In this document: positions 47,001-53,514 of the stretch, piece by piece
Position numbering within the stretch: the first letter of the stretch is position 1
How the letters are laid out: each line of letters starts with the position of its first letter
Assembly (NCBI GenBank): GCA_942486035.1
Contig: CALNXK010000041.1
Span: 1,975,001-2,039,000, forward strand
Source of the DNA: Porites lobata
Lineage: Eukaryota > Cnidaria > Anthozoa > Scleractinia > Poritidae
Length of the DNA: 64,000 nucleotides
Direction of reading: 5' to 3'
Program-made: the position numbers and the translations under genes
Notes under the pieces: model-generated
Seen by the model: only the letters and a program-made list of their open reading frames with translations
The model's database searches: none
Told to the model about the DNA's origin: nothing

Positions 47001-49700
47001 ATATACACTAAAATGAGAAATAGCCTTTAGTAATACATGAATAGAAGGATGAAAATAATGGCGTTGATGATAACGGTGCCAGTGGTGGTGGAGGTCTCGG
47101 CTACGATGGTGTGATGATCGTGACGATGATGATGATGATGATGATGACAACGTTAAAAGTAATGGTACAGATGATGATGACGATGATTGTTTTAGTGTTA
47201 CCCATGGTGATAATGGTATATGTGAGGGTAATGTAAACTAAGGCTTGAAAAACCACTGCAAAAACCGTGAACGATCAATGTAGCTCAAATTTGGATCAAA
47301 CAAGATCGTGATCAGTCGAAAAAGATAAAAATAGAATTAAGGTCAAAAGGCCTACTGCAAAGACTGAGCAAACAACGTGGAAAAGGCTGCAGTATACAAT
47401 ATTTCGACTAGCCATTACCAGTCTTCATCAGCTTCATTAGGAAAAACCACGAATACATAGAATATATACTACTGTAAATTAATAGCGGAAGTTACATGGT
47501 ATGACGTGGTAAGGTGTGGCTGCTAAGAAAAATAAACCGAAAAATATATGAAGATTACATAATGATTATAGCTCGTCACATTTGTTCATTTTCAGAGGCT
47601 CGATGGTTTTGGCTTTATGAATGAGGTGCGCCTCACGTGCTTTCCTAAGACAATCGCGTTCATATCTAAGTGTTTCAATTGGGATAAGTGACATATGGGA
47701 AACAGAGTGGCTATTACTGAGAAAGTGTTCTGAACTTCGGTTTGGATGTAACTACCGGAGGGGTTAAGTTTAGGGCGGCTATGTTCATTAAAACGGTCCT
47801 TGAGGTGGGGTTTGGTTTCCCCAATATATATATTAGAGGCGGCATTGAATCATGTAGATAGTATTAAAAGTATTACAAGTAATGTGAGATTTGATTTTGT
47901 CATATGTAGTGATAAGGGGTGGTGGTGTTGACAACGTTCAAGAAAATGAAAATAGCGTTGGCTATGTTAATAGCGGTGGCGATGGTTGTGATTTTGGCCA
48001 TGATAATGGTGGTGGTGAGGAAGAATGATAGTTATTATCATGATGACGATGATAATAGTGGTGATGATGATAATGATGATGGCCAGTTAAGCGATGGTGG
48101 CGACCCGGTAATGGTATAAGTGATGCTGATGATGATGAGAAGGACGAGGATCATGAGGATGGTGATGATGAGGATGATGATGAGTCTTACAGTTTTGTTC
48201 TGAATTCTTATCTCAGCAGAGGACATCGTGGTTGTAAAGACAAACGGCTCTCAAATAAAACGAACTGAGACGATATCACAACTAAAGGAGGATATTTCTG
48301 AATTTTACGAATGTTTTAAGAAAAATTATTTGGCTTTACGCCACAAGCACATAAAGGAACATAAAGAGCTTAGAAAAGTGACCGATGACAAATATGGAAC
48401 AGGCAAGCGGCAATTTATGTTTCGTTATTTTAACGTCAGTCTGTTAGATATTATGTTCGATTATAGTGTATTTAAAATATATAGTGTATTTATAATATTT
48501 ATATAGACAGTCTTAACGGTATGTATATAACTGGAAATAGTTTAGTTCGGTTTAATTGTGTATAGGTTAATTTAATCAAAAAGCAAAACAAAAGTAAGTG
48601 GTTTGGAATTGCGCTAGACATCAGAAAACGTTCCGGCGGGTCTAAAATACAGGTCACTTTTCAACAGGTCAGAGTACAGGTCACTATGATACAGATAAAC
48701 GAACAGTGTCTCCTAGCCCTAATATCTTAAGATGCTCTCTTAGATCGAGGGAAATCTGTGTGGTTTGGTAATTCTAGTCGATAGAGCAGTGAACCTGTAC
48801 TCTTGACCTGTGGAATGTGGCCTGTACTTTAAACCGGGCCGGAAACGTTCTGAATTCAATTTTAGTTACATTTATGAATTTTTTAAAAAAGCCAGGTGTA
48901 TTTCCTAAGAAAGGAGAGTTGTTTCACGACATCTCTTTAAACTGATTACAGTGTTAAAATGTACAAAGGATGGCTACCTGTTTAGCAAAAAGGTTTGAAC
49001 TTAGTTTGAAGTTCATAAATTTCATATTAAATATATACAGTCGACTCTCTCTTAGCGGACACCCCTATAAGACGGGCACCTCTGTAAAACGGACACGAAG
49101 AGTTGTTCCCTGCCTTTCTTTACTCCTTTTACATGACTCTTTATAAGACGGACATCTCTCTTAGACGGACACTTAGCACCGGTCCCAAAGAAGTCCGTCT
49201 TAGAAAGAGTTGACTGTATTTATATTTTTTATACACTTTCTTTTCACTAGGAACCAATGTAATCAAGAGCCTACCGGAATTTACTGCAAGTAAGTTGACT
49301 GTGCAACTGGCATGAGCTTCTTGGTATCGGACCACGTTCATCTTTTTCGCACCTTACCGTTAGTTAAGTAACTTGTCCTTAGTGACTTAAAAAGTCACAG
49401 GCCCAGTACTATTACACAAGAAGCCCTTTCACTCAATTCTCTGTAGAACCAATATTGAACAAAAAAATTCCTATCGTAAAATTTTTAAGACTCTATTAAC
49501 CCTGATATTGCCCATTTTAATTCTCCAGCTTCTATTGAAAACAAAACTCTGCTAAATAAATAACATCTAACTGCTACCTTTTTCATGTAGGTCGCAGGGG
49601 GCAGTACCAGGTGACTAAAGATGCTGATGTCAACTCAATATTTGAAGGAATGGACCTGAGCATGTTCGACAAAAGGAACAGCAAACGATGGCGCTTCTAG
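16059..49700 (+). CDS. K+-signature glutamate-receptor-like channel with PAN, SEA and FN3 ectodomain
   Basis: I joined 42 exons that keep one frame from ATG at 16059 to TAG at 49698-49700, 2,458 codons. Order by residue: signal peptide 1-25; PAN/apple 26-117; Ser/Thr-rich stalk to about 214; FN3-SEA alternating 215-1129; eight further FN3 domains 1130-1931; ligand-fold lobe S1 1932-2056; helix M1 about 2064-2090; pore with TVGYGD at 2120-2125; inner helix to about 2174; lobe S2 2175-2289; helix M3 about 2305-2330; cytoplasmic tail to 2458. The S1-M1-P-M2-S2-M3 order is that of ionotropic glutamate receptors, while the filter is that of K+ channels, as known for bacterial GluR0 and rotifer AvGluR1. 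By inference it is a plasma-membrane K+ channel gated by an unknown ligand, with a long adhesive or shear-sensing ectodomain. Codon 1195 is TGA. The exon parts are detailed in separate entries. Exon boundaries come from frame, splice consensus and domain continuity, without transcripts; two genes joined by error is the main alternative. Confidence 0.8.
18752..20015 (+). CDS. Exons 4-7: Ser/Thr/Asn-rich stalk in symmetric mini-exons
   Basis: Exons 18752-18886, 19601-19627, 19716-19772 and 19941-20015 are 135, 27, 57 and 75 bases, all phase 1 in and out. They encode low-complexity Ser/Thr/Asn-rich sequence (for example SSSSLLTTN and ASTANNSASG), probably O-glycosylated, between the PAN domain and the first FN3. 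Each ends in a similar way (a Ser or Lys codon followed by G|GT), which suggests exon duplication. Since every one is divisible by three, any could be skipped. The 27-base exon is the least sure: a longer reading from 19563 gives the wrong phase. Confidence 0.55.
20468..20512 (+). CDS. Candidate extra stalk mini-exon (45 bases)
   Basis: A clean acceptor (TTCAATTTTTCAG) and donor (AGAG|GTAAAG) bracket 45 bases that are open in the required frame and phase 1-1, reading VFKAGADGNLMIENR. It would insert 15 residues between the stalk and FN3-1 without changing frame. There is no homology support, and I left it out of the 2,458-codon count. A cassette exon or chance are both possible. Confidence 0.3.
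21902..33746 (+). CDS. Exons 8-24: five FN3 domains alternating with four SEA domains
   Basis: FN3 exons, one per domain: 21902-22192, 25735-26040, 27685-27990, 31271-31567, 33453-33746. Each SEA domain is split over three exons in the same pattern (phases 1-0, 0-2, 2-1): 23574-23692, 25193-25251, 25361-25503; 26555-26661, 27188-27249, 27350-27492; 28104-28213, 30517-30575, 30828-30967; 31969-32078, 32437-32498, 32872-33008. FN3 signs are the PGKPP start, a core Trp (LSW, VRW, VQW, VTW) and a late Tyr in the F-strand. SEA signs are the VPVNATVLLL or INITVLLL opening, a Trp shortly after it, and the closing LYxALYxxGxLGNLSVxPI. The FN3-SEA pair clearly spread by duplication of a four-exon unit. 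SEA-4 alone keeps GSV at the place where SEA domains self-cleave. Asn-linked glycosylation sites are frequent. Confidence 0.85.
22431..22528. mobile_element. Short inverted-repeat element in a channel intron
   Basis: TGTACACAGACGTTCCTTT at the left is mirrored by AAAGGAACGTCTGTAGACA at the right (two mismatches), with a short GC-rich centre of GAGCGAGTGCGAAGCGCG type. About 98 bases, non-coding. Confidence 0.6.
22751..22940. mobile_element. Palindromic MITE with 8-bp target duplication, copy 1
   Basis: The long ends starting TACCCTGCGGGCAGAGG fold back on ...CTCTGCTCGCAGGGTA over most of the element. AAGCATGT occurs directly before (22743-22750) and after (22941-22948), an 8-bp target duplication that fits a hAT-type transposase. 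A second copy lies at 56254-56448. It sits in the intron between exons 8 and 9 of the channel gene. Confidence 0.8.
24657..24803 (+). pseudogene. hAT transposase C-terminal remnant
   Basis: About 48 open codons read AERSFSRLWLLKTYLRSTMG, then QNSLAI and a closing NSMDSILTFF. This is the dimerisation segment at the C-terminus of hAT-family transposases (S-A-E-R-x-F-S, then K-x-x-L-R-x-x-M-x-Q). The codons upstream are degraded. It lies in the intron between exons 9 and 10 of the channel gene. GC-rich stretches near 23860 and 25050 could be the element's ends, but I cannot match them. Confidence 0.75.
25971..26405 (+). repeat. Exon-intron junction segment, source copy of a duplication
   Basis: This stretch covers the last 70 bases of the FN3-2 exon and 365 bases of the next intron. 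It is repeated without a single length change at 29480-29914 (constant offset 3,509), and the part I compared is identical. Here it is in its natural exon context, so this is the source. Confidence 0.9.
26805..27123. mobile_element. Inverted-repeat element with internal AAGAACCTGTTTAGGCTAA motifs
   Basis: The ends are AAGTAAAACCCG and CGGGTTTTTACTGTA. The interior repeats the AACCTGTTTAG-CTAA word several times in both orientations. Non-coding, in the intron between exons 13 and 14. The class is not clear; the CAGTAAAACCC-like ends suggest a Tc1/mariner or pogo relation. Confidence 0.55.
27266..27290 (+). repeat. Homopolymer C run
   Basis: An uninterrupted run of about 24 C in an intron, just after exon 14. 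Such runs are unstable and error-prone in assembly, so its length should not be trusted. Confidence 0.8.
28271..28411 (-). mobile_element. tRNA-derived SINE, minus-strand copy
   Basis: On the minus strand it reads a tRNA-like head: TCCGTAGCTCAAGTGGATGG (box A type) then GGTCATAAATTCGAATCC (box B type), 3' tail TTGTCCCACGCTCGTGACAT. A second copy in the opposite orientation is at 30263-30411. Cloverleaf pairing is poor, so it is a SINE, not a tRNA gene. It lies in the channel intron between exons 17 and 18. Confidence 0.75.
29480..29989 (+). repeat. Inserted duplicate of the FN3-2 exon end plus a second fragment
   Basis: 29480-29914 copies 25971-26405; then 29919-29988 is a further copy of 26085-26154 (GGGCACTTGACTTTGG...). 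The insert is flanked by direct copies of about 35 bases (AACCCGAGCGTTCTTTTGAA... at 29447-29480 and again at about 29989-30023). The copied exon end has a donor site but no acceptor, so it should not be spliced in as a proper exon. It lies in the intron between exons 17 and 18. Confidence 0.85.
30263..30411 (+). mobile_element. tRNA-derived SINE, plus-strand copy
   Basis: The same unit as at 28271-28411 but on the plus strand: TATATGGCCTCGCTCTCCAT at the left, box A region TCCGTAACTGAAGTGG, box B region AGCTTTGAATCC, tail TTGTCCCACGCTCGTAACAT. More diverged than the other copy in the promoter boxes. Confidence 0.75.
31691..31812. mobile_element. Short fold-back element in a channel intron
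   Basis: ACCGTTAGCTTCCCACGCAGAC at the left is mirrored by GTCTACGTGGGAAGCTGAAA plus ACGGT at the right. About 120 bases. The word CTTCCTACGCAGAC at 26317 shows that a relative lies in the duplicated intron segment. Confidence 0.6.
33887..34074. mobile_element. MITE just upstream of the TGA exon
   Basis: Arms of about 60 bases face each other: GTGCAACTTTTTTGCAATATT and on to GGTTGAATAGTG at the left, CACTATTCAACCCGTTTTGC and on to GTTGCACG at the right. Non-coding, in the intron between exons 24 and 25. Confidence 0.7.
34319..34612 (+). CDS. Exon 25: FN3-6 with an in-frame TGA
   Basis: The exon encodes a full FN3 domain (VPSAIPLNLNAHNMSS at the start, LQVAW core, DQDG at the end), with good acceptor (AATTTTAG) and donor (GATG|GTAAGA). 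At 34513-34515 the frame reads TGA in the string VLS-stop-LKKFT; the sister exons read Gly there (ITGLKKFT, LTGLEKFT), so a single G-to-T change from GGA is the simplest cause. The exon is 294 bases, phase 1-1. Skipping it restores an open message of 2,360 codons. Without skipping, the product would stop at residue 1194 and be a secreted PAN/SEA/FN3 protein with no channel. Assembly error or a polymorphic null allele are also possible. Confidence 0.85.
34711..34752 (+). other. Near-perfect hairpin in the intron after the TGA exon
   Basis: ATCAAGAGAGGATAAAG and CTTTATCCTCTCTTGAT face each other across an 8-base loop (GGTAACCG), a 17-bp perfect stem. It lies 99 bases past the donor of exon 25. 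In RNA it would be a strong stem that could affect recognition of that exon. It may instead be the core of a tiny transposon remnant. Confidence 0.7.
35339..41254 (+). CDS. Exons 26-32: seven tandem FN3 domains (FN3-7 to FN3-13)
   Basis: One domain per exon, all phase 1-1 and divisible by three: 35339-35635, 36851-37141, 37602-37901, 38435-38740, 39169-39471, 40009-40311, 40943-41254. The first six are close copies: VPSLPP start, NTSSTS, VTW core, HGIL-GYRVxY, KFTxY, VLAFTxxGDG and an ending of the TDEDG type. FN3-13, next to the membrane part, differs (start IPSEQPQNV, insert REDPVF-like with LDYTKK, ending STS) and so is probably the oldest. The array likely grew by single-exon duplication. 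In animals such FN3 rods are adhesion or spacer modules outside the cell. Confidence 0.88.
35879..36700 (-). mobile_element. Decayed mariner-type transposon
   Basis: The inverted ends CAAGGTGTCCCAAAAGTTCG (left) and its mirror CGAACTTTTGGGACACCCTG (right) are flanked by TA on both sides, the target duplication of Tc1/mariner elements. On the minus strand a fragment reads GRGRLIVLNKTAKIVLKKV and then KRDFSAR-LSQ, like the second helix-turn-helix of mariner transposases, with stops around it. At 822 bases it is too short and broken to be active. It lies in the intron between exons 26 and 27. Confidence 0.8.
37925..38030 (+). repeat. GAT then ATT trinucleotide microsatellite
   Basis: Runs of GATGATGATG pass into ATTATTATT just after exon 28. 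Similar ATT runs are at 6180-6205 and 6568-6632, and GAT-rich tracts at 47120-47200 and 48030-48185. The open frames they produce are artefacts. Confidence 0.85.
40374..40481. mobile_element. Short inverted-repeat element in a channel intron
   Basis: The ends CCGTAAAATCCTC and GAGGATTTACGG face each other about 108 bases apart around a G-rich middle. Non-coding, between exons 31 and 32. Confidence 0.5.
41846..42218 (+). CDS. Exon 33: ligand-fold lobe S1 of the glutamate-receptor-like channel
   Basis: Phase 1 in, 2 out; about 124 residues. It opens TCRCRSMIPTNWWNNPPYV and continues REGGILPVILESIV, matching the PPYV and G-x-x-DLL-type motifs that start S1 in ionotropic glutamate receptors. A CCQEC cluster follows, then TGVMPQEKYYSADGEAEYV and PIMETPGVAFIV, the latter like the PFM-x-x-G-x-x-x-L segment just before M1. 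The Arg of the usual T-x-x-R-E motif, which binds the amino-acid carboxylate, appears as Gln (PQEK). The fold call is good; glutamate as ligand is not supported. There are seven cysteines in the lobe, many more than usual. Confidence 0.72.
42279..42420. mobile_element. Nearly perfect palindromic MITE between S1 and M1 exons
   Basis: TAGACCACACTTTCTATGGG and on to GATAACCCAC at the left folds on GTGGGTTATCATGCCGGTAA and on to GTGTGGTCTA at the right; the arms are about 60 bases with few mismatches and the loop is short. It could form a strong RNA stem in the pre-mRNA. Confidence 0.75.
43032..43796 (+). CDS. Exons 34-36: M1, K+-type pore loop and inner helix
   Basis: Exons are 43032-43134, 43237-43331 and 43640-43796. 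M1 is AILSCWPAVVIACIMTYLAG plus VVVWVL. The pore reads GVWWSFVTMTTVG, then YGDRIPKSIPARL across the next splice site, so the intron splits the first filter Gly codon (GG|T). TVGYGD is the K+ selectivity signature. The inner helix FLWTWIGIATMAVITSSIT ends in ASLMS, which aligns with the SYTANLAAF gate motif of glutamate receptors. The proximal exon order and the absence of any voltage-sensor segment exclude Kv channels. K2P and Kir types are excluded by the flanking S1 and S2 lobes. Confidence 0.88.
44532..46978 (+). CDS. Exons 37-39: ligand-fold lobe S2 and last membrane helix
   Basis: Exons are 44532-44598, 45080-45357 and 46801-46978. S2 opens VAAIANSTEYKLGLRR, like the K-x-x-GVV-x-GSTxY start of periplasmic-binding-type lobes, and goes on YGNLYQIYEDLENDRVHAAL, LDSYSTASESKWF and ANGLVLTGDVMKLAQCFRSY. 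The last exon carries a single helix, VIILAGALGTFTLLGLLFHY, followed by CFYKKAPSR, which puts the C-terminus in the cytoplasm, as M4 does in glutamate receptors. The intron before the last exon is 1.4 kb and contains a large inverted-repeat element. Confidence 0.8.
46153..46487. mobile_element. MITE with 29-bp inverted ends
   Basis: AATAGACCTTTTTACCGATA and CGGCGGCCA at the left are mirrored exactly at the right end. A second inverted pair lies inside (TTTTGATGTAATAATCGCC near 46296 and GGCGAATTACATCAAAAC near 46363). Non-coding, in the intron before the last membrane exon. Confidence 0.75.
47340..47890 (-). mobile_element. Penelope-like element fragment (GIY-YIG end) with hammerhead-like motif
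   Basis: On the minus strand a broken frame reads parts of a GIY-YIG-type endonuclease end: YMIQC, then PHLKDRFNEHSRPKLNPSGS in another frame, then KAREAHLIHKAKTIEPLKMN and KCDEL followed by TAA (47566-47568). This is the C-terminus usual for Penelope-like retroelements in cnidarians. Several frameshifts make it a relic. Just past the stop, the minus strand carries CTGATGA, a 6-bp stem and GAAA, the layout of a hammerhead ribozyme. It lies in the intron between exons 39 and 40. Confidence 0.7.
47402..47440 (-). ncRNA. Hammerhead-ribozyme-like motif
   Basis: Minus strand: CTGATGA (47425-47431), A, GACTGG, a 6-base loop, CTAGTC, GAAA (47402-47405). GACTGG and CTAGTC pair with one G-U, forming stem II; AUA-UUG-UAU after GAAA could form a tiny stem III as in Penelope-associated hammerheads. 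Stem I is weak in my reading, so activity is doubtful. Confidence 0.5.
48220..49700 (+). CDS. Exons 40-42: cytoplasmic tail
   Basis: Exons are 48220-48402, 49251-49289 and 49591-49700, ending in TAG. The tail is about 110 residues, rich in Lys and Glu (KEHKELRKVTDDKYG) and possibly helical in its first half, and ends FDKRNSKRWRF. Exon 40 ends ACAG followed by GCAAGC, so its intron is of the GC-AG type, the second such case in the window. If that splice is not used, the frame runs on to a stop at 48504-48506 and gives a shorter, more hydrophobic end. The intron between exons 40 and 41 contains a pogo-like MITE. I recognise no signalling motif. Confidence 0.65.
49038..49216. mobile_element. Pogo-like MITE, copy 1
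   Basis: Begins CAGTCGACTCTCTCTTA, ends AAAGAGTTGACTG, with TA on both sides. The interior repeats GACGGACACCTCT-type words. A close relative is at 57468-57645. The TA target site and CAGTCGACTC ends fit Tigger/pogo elements. It lies in the intron between exons 40 and 41. Confidence 0.75.
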
Positions 49701-49866
49701 AAAGCCTCTGGGCCTAAAACTGAGTGTTGTCAGCAAATCGGCCGAAAAACATGAAATCAAGAAATTTTTATAGATATTTATACAAAATCAGAACACTTTC
49801 TCAGCTTTAAAACGCAAAAAAACAAAATGGCTTAAAGACTTTTGCATGTTACCCGTCACCGTGACG

Positions 49867-49872
49867 AATAAA
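49867..49872 (+). terminator. Probable polyadenylation signal of the large channel gene
   Basis: AATAAA lies 167 bases past the stop codon and is the first such hexamer after it. A 3' end about 20 bases further would give a short 3' UTR. Another candidate (TTAATAAATC) lies near 50130. Confidence 0.5.
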
Positions 49873-50860
49873 CGAGATGCAAAATTAACTTTCTGTTTAC
49901 GATCCTAAACTTCAAAATCAAAGTCAAAGATTAGCAGCGTCAATCTGATGATCAGTAACTCATTGATGAGGGTTTGTCGCTAGAATTGAGTGTCACGAAA
50001 GTGAATAATTGACGTTTGTACTAAAAGGACAAGTTTAATCAGGGACTGAATGGGTTTGACAGAGCCGACATCTTTTACATGAAGGCCGAAGTAGCATCAG
50101 AATCGTCAATGTTCGTTTTTTTTTTTTTTTTTAATAAATCTTACGCGAGTGTAATATAAACTTTGTGGTACTAGTATAAGAATGGCCATGACTGGGGTTT
50201 ATAACGCGCGCCTTACCGGTATTACAAACACCAGCTCCCTCAGTCAGTTTTCATCCCGCGCGGGCATCAGCTAGCCGATATATGGTCTACGCAGCGAAAA
50301 ATGTCCTTGCATGATTACCTAGAGCCGGCCGGGTTCTTGTTCAGCAACGGAAATTAAAACCAGAATCAAAGACATGTGCAAGATTATATCCTCAAACATG
50401 AATTAGATGTCTTAAAAGAGCTATGTGACGAGGATGATACTACTGCTATAGGTCAATTCTGTACCTTGTAGTCATTATTTAAAACTAGGAAAATTCCCGG
50501 GGGTCTTCCGTGTGAAAAGTACGGGGATGCTGTTCGGAAAAAAAAGAGTTACACAGGCAGTGTTAAATGTAATGATGTTGTTAAATGTAACACAAAATGA
50601 CCAAAAATGTTATAACGCAGTGGCGGATCCACGGGAGGGGCCCGGAGGGCCCGCCTTCCCTCCTTATTTTTATACCAAAATGAGGGCCAAAAGGGCCGAA
50701 AAATTTTTGCAGACCGCCCCCCTTATCTCAGAGTCTGGATGACCTCCCCCATCTGAAGGTCTGGAAGCCCACAAATGTAATACAAATTGACCAGAAATGT
50801 GATAAATTACAAAAATTGGGCAAAAAAATAACAAAACCAAAAAAGATTTTGAAAATGATT

Positions 50861-51723
50861 TGATCAAAAAGTTAAACGCTAAAAGATTTTTAAAATACAT
50901 TTAAAAAACAAGAACTACGTTTCGGCGCTACGTTACGCCATTATCAAGTTGAAAAGTGAAAACGTATAAGGTGTAAAACGAATATATAAAATTTGAAACA
51001 ATACATAAATATTTGCGGGTCCAATGGGTATAATTTCCAAGGTGAGAAACACAATAAGAGAAAAACAAATGTACGAAAGTGTCACGTAAATAGTTTGGCG
51101 CGAATAGAGTCGGCTCGCGTGTTAAGAGAAGGCTTGATGTCCTTTATGTATAACATCTCGTAGACTTAGTAATCAAACTTGTCATTGAAATAAGAAAGAT
51201 CGTCAACGATCGTCAACACAGTATGTTTATTTCAATGTGATTTGTGCGATGCAAATTATGTCGGGTACACTACCAGACACTTACACCAACGCATAAGTGA
51301 ACACCGTTATTCAGCCATCGGGAAACACCTTGAAACACAGCATGGCAACAACAGAACAAAGACTGCATGACCATCTTTTCAAATTTCTGAGGAAATGTAA
51401 CAGCAAGTTTGATTGCGATCAAGCCTTCTCTTAACACGCAAGCCGACTCCATTCGCGCCAAACTATTTACGTGACACTTTAGTACATTTTTTTTGTTCGT
51501 TTGTTTTTATTTCTCTTATTATGTTTCTTACCTTGGGAATTATACTCATTGGACCCGCAAATATTTTATGTATTGTTTCAAATTTTTTATATTCGTTTTA
51601 CACCTTATACTTTTTCACTTTTCAACTTGACAATGGTGTAACGTAGCGCTGAAACGTCGTTCACTTTTTTTAATGTTTTTTAAATGTATTTTAAGAATCT
51701 CTTAGCGTTTAATTTTTTGATCA
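50861..51723 (+). mobile_element. Decayed Penelope-like element with inverted arms
   Basis: The arms 50861-51139 and 51418-51723 are inverted copies of each other. Between them a plus-strand frame from 51221 reads VCLFQCDLCDANYVGYTTRH and then LHQRISEHRYSAIGKHL, the GIY-YIG endonuclease of Penelope-like elements, up to a TGA at 51368. Shifted frames continue with CNSKFDCD and KPSLNTQADSIRAKLFT plus stop inside the right arm; the left arm carries the same C-terminus on the minus strand. So two element tails lie tail to tail. The reverse transcriptase part is gone. Confidence 0.8.
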
Positions 51724-51778
51724 AAACCAAACAAAACCCTACAATGTTACCAATGAATCAATAAATATCTTTTATGTG

Positions 51779-52575
51779 TAACTGGAAAACTAGGTCAGAT
51801 TAACGAATTCACGCAACTTAACGACTTCTAAAGATTTAAAGAAAGTAGTCCGTTGCCTTTACACGAATACTTACTAGGTTTTCGTCTGCAATATAGCTGA
51901 AAGAGCCCGTATTGAAAGAAGTCCAGAAAAAAAAATTAACTAGATAACAGAAAAGAGCAAGATTAGAACCAAGCGGATGGCCCATGAGGGATTTACAATA
52001 TTTTCACTCCAATTTTGATGTCTACCGTGTTAGAAGAGTATCACTTAGAAAATTTAATTAGATCAAACTAACACTGTGGAACTGGATTTTTTGGTAAAAA
52101 ATTGTTGGTACCACAATGTAGACTGCTTATTTCGAACCTTCACATTCTTTTAAAGGATTCCGGTCCAAGACCCTGAAAACCATGCCCTACTCAGCGGCAC
52201 ATTGGGGTCACTCCCTTATTTGGCCTTGAAGGTACCCGGGAAACACCTACAGAGCAAAGAATTCCCAATGCAATACGTTTACAATCTACAGCTCGAAAGA
52301 AAAAAAAAACATTAGCTGAAAACTCAAAATGAAACATTAAAAACCAAAATATCAAAATAAAAGAAAACAAGTCAAGAATCAAACTGAAGTGAATTTTATA
52401 AGTGATACTCCTCGAACACGGTAGACATCAAATCATTTTATTTTTGGTTTATTTTCTTTTCTTGATTTCAGCAGTGGCTTCGTTGCAGCTTCATTTCAGA
52501 CAAAAAGGCTGATAAGTATTCGTATATAAAAGAAGTCGTTAAGTAGCGCGAATTCGTCAATCTGATTCCAGTTAC
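51779..52575. mobile_element. Fold-back structure with diverged arms
   Basis: The left part (from GTAACTGGAAAACTAGGTCA, with GACGAATTC-like, CTTAACGACTTCT and GATGTCTACCGTGTT words) recurs inverted at the right (AACACGGTAGACATC, AGAAGTCGTTAAG, ending TCTGATTCCAGTTAC). The arms have many gaps. Class unknown. Confidence 0.6.
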
Positions 52576-53514
52576 AGATGAAACTGATATTTATTGATTC
52601 AATGATGATTTGTTTTTACGTTTTTTTTGGCTTTGTAACTTTTTCGCCTACGTTTTGTAATTAAGGGTGTTCCGCCCTCAATTTTTTTCAGTAGAATCGA
52701 TAGGAGTGATGCTTTAGTTCAATACAGCCGCGTTACGGAAATTATTCGACATTAGATTCTCATACAAACACTGTAATTTCTCACGTGGCGGGTCACTCGC
52801 TTTTTCACAGTGCAAGAGCCTAGTTGACGTGTCATTTCCGCCCTGTCACCTGTCGTATAAGTGCTAATTGTCATAATGCAAATTAGTTGGTAGGCGCAAC
52901 AGTGGTCACAGGCACTGGACGAAAGCCAGACGTGCCTCGAAGTCCGGCACAAATGGCTCGATTTAATGGGGAAATTATGGATCTTTTTTCGAGCCGATCT
53001 CCCAGAGAGGAAGAAGAGGTTTCCCTCTTAGGCCGGAGCTGAAAAATTTGCAGCGGATTTGAATTTCGGCGAAAAAACGGCTTTCTTGTTGCGACTGGTC
53101 CAGGACCCCGACAGGTCGAAGTGACCAGCCTTCACTTCGTTCTATGAAAGGAGTAACAGTGGTTACGCAATAAAGCCAAAAAACAGTAAAACGACAATCA
53201 GACACCAAAACGCAGTGGAATACATTGCAGGTAAGTCTTTTTTATTCAATTCATTTAAGAAAAAGTAAGGTTTAGCGTTATTTAGCGTGCGTAGATCTCA
53301 GTAATATATTTCTCATACAAAGTCTCTTATATTTTCAACGGTCGCCTGTAACGCGACACCGGCGCGTCACCTATGGTATGTAAATTACATTACACTCTTC
53401 CCTCGCAACGTGAGTTTGGGCCACCTGTGCTACGCTGTGAAACTAATTGCCAAACGAGGATTTATTTCAGCATCACGCTCAAACGAGCTCAATTTACAAT
53501 TGCAGTTAAAATTT

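Noticed and set aside
47919..48226. Asp-rich plus-strand and Ser-rich minus-strand open frames
   Set aside because: They are readings of GAT trinucleotide repeats.
51625..51660. Intact hammerhead ribozyme in the Penelope-like arm
   Set aside because: The stem and GAAACG are there, but the core reads TTGACAA (TTGATAA in the other arm) where CTGATGA is needed, so at best a decayed relative.
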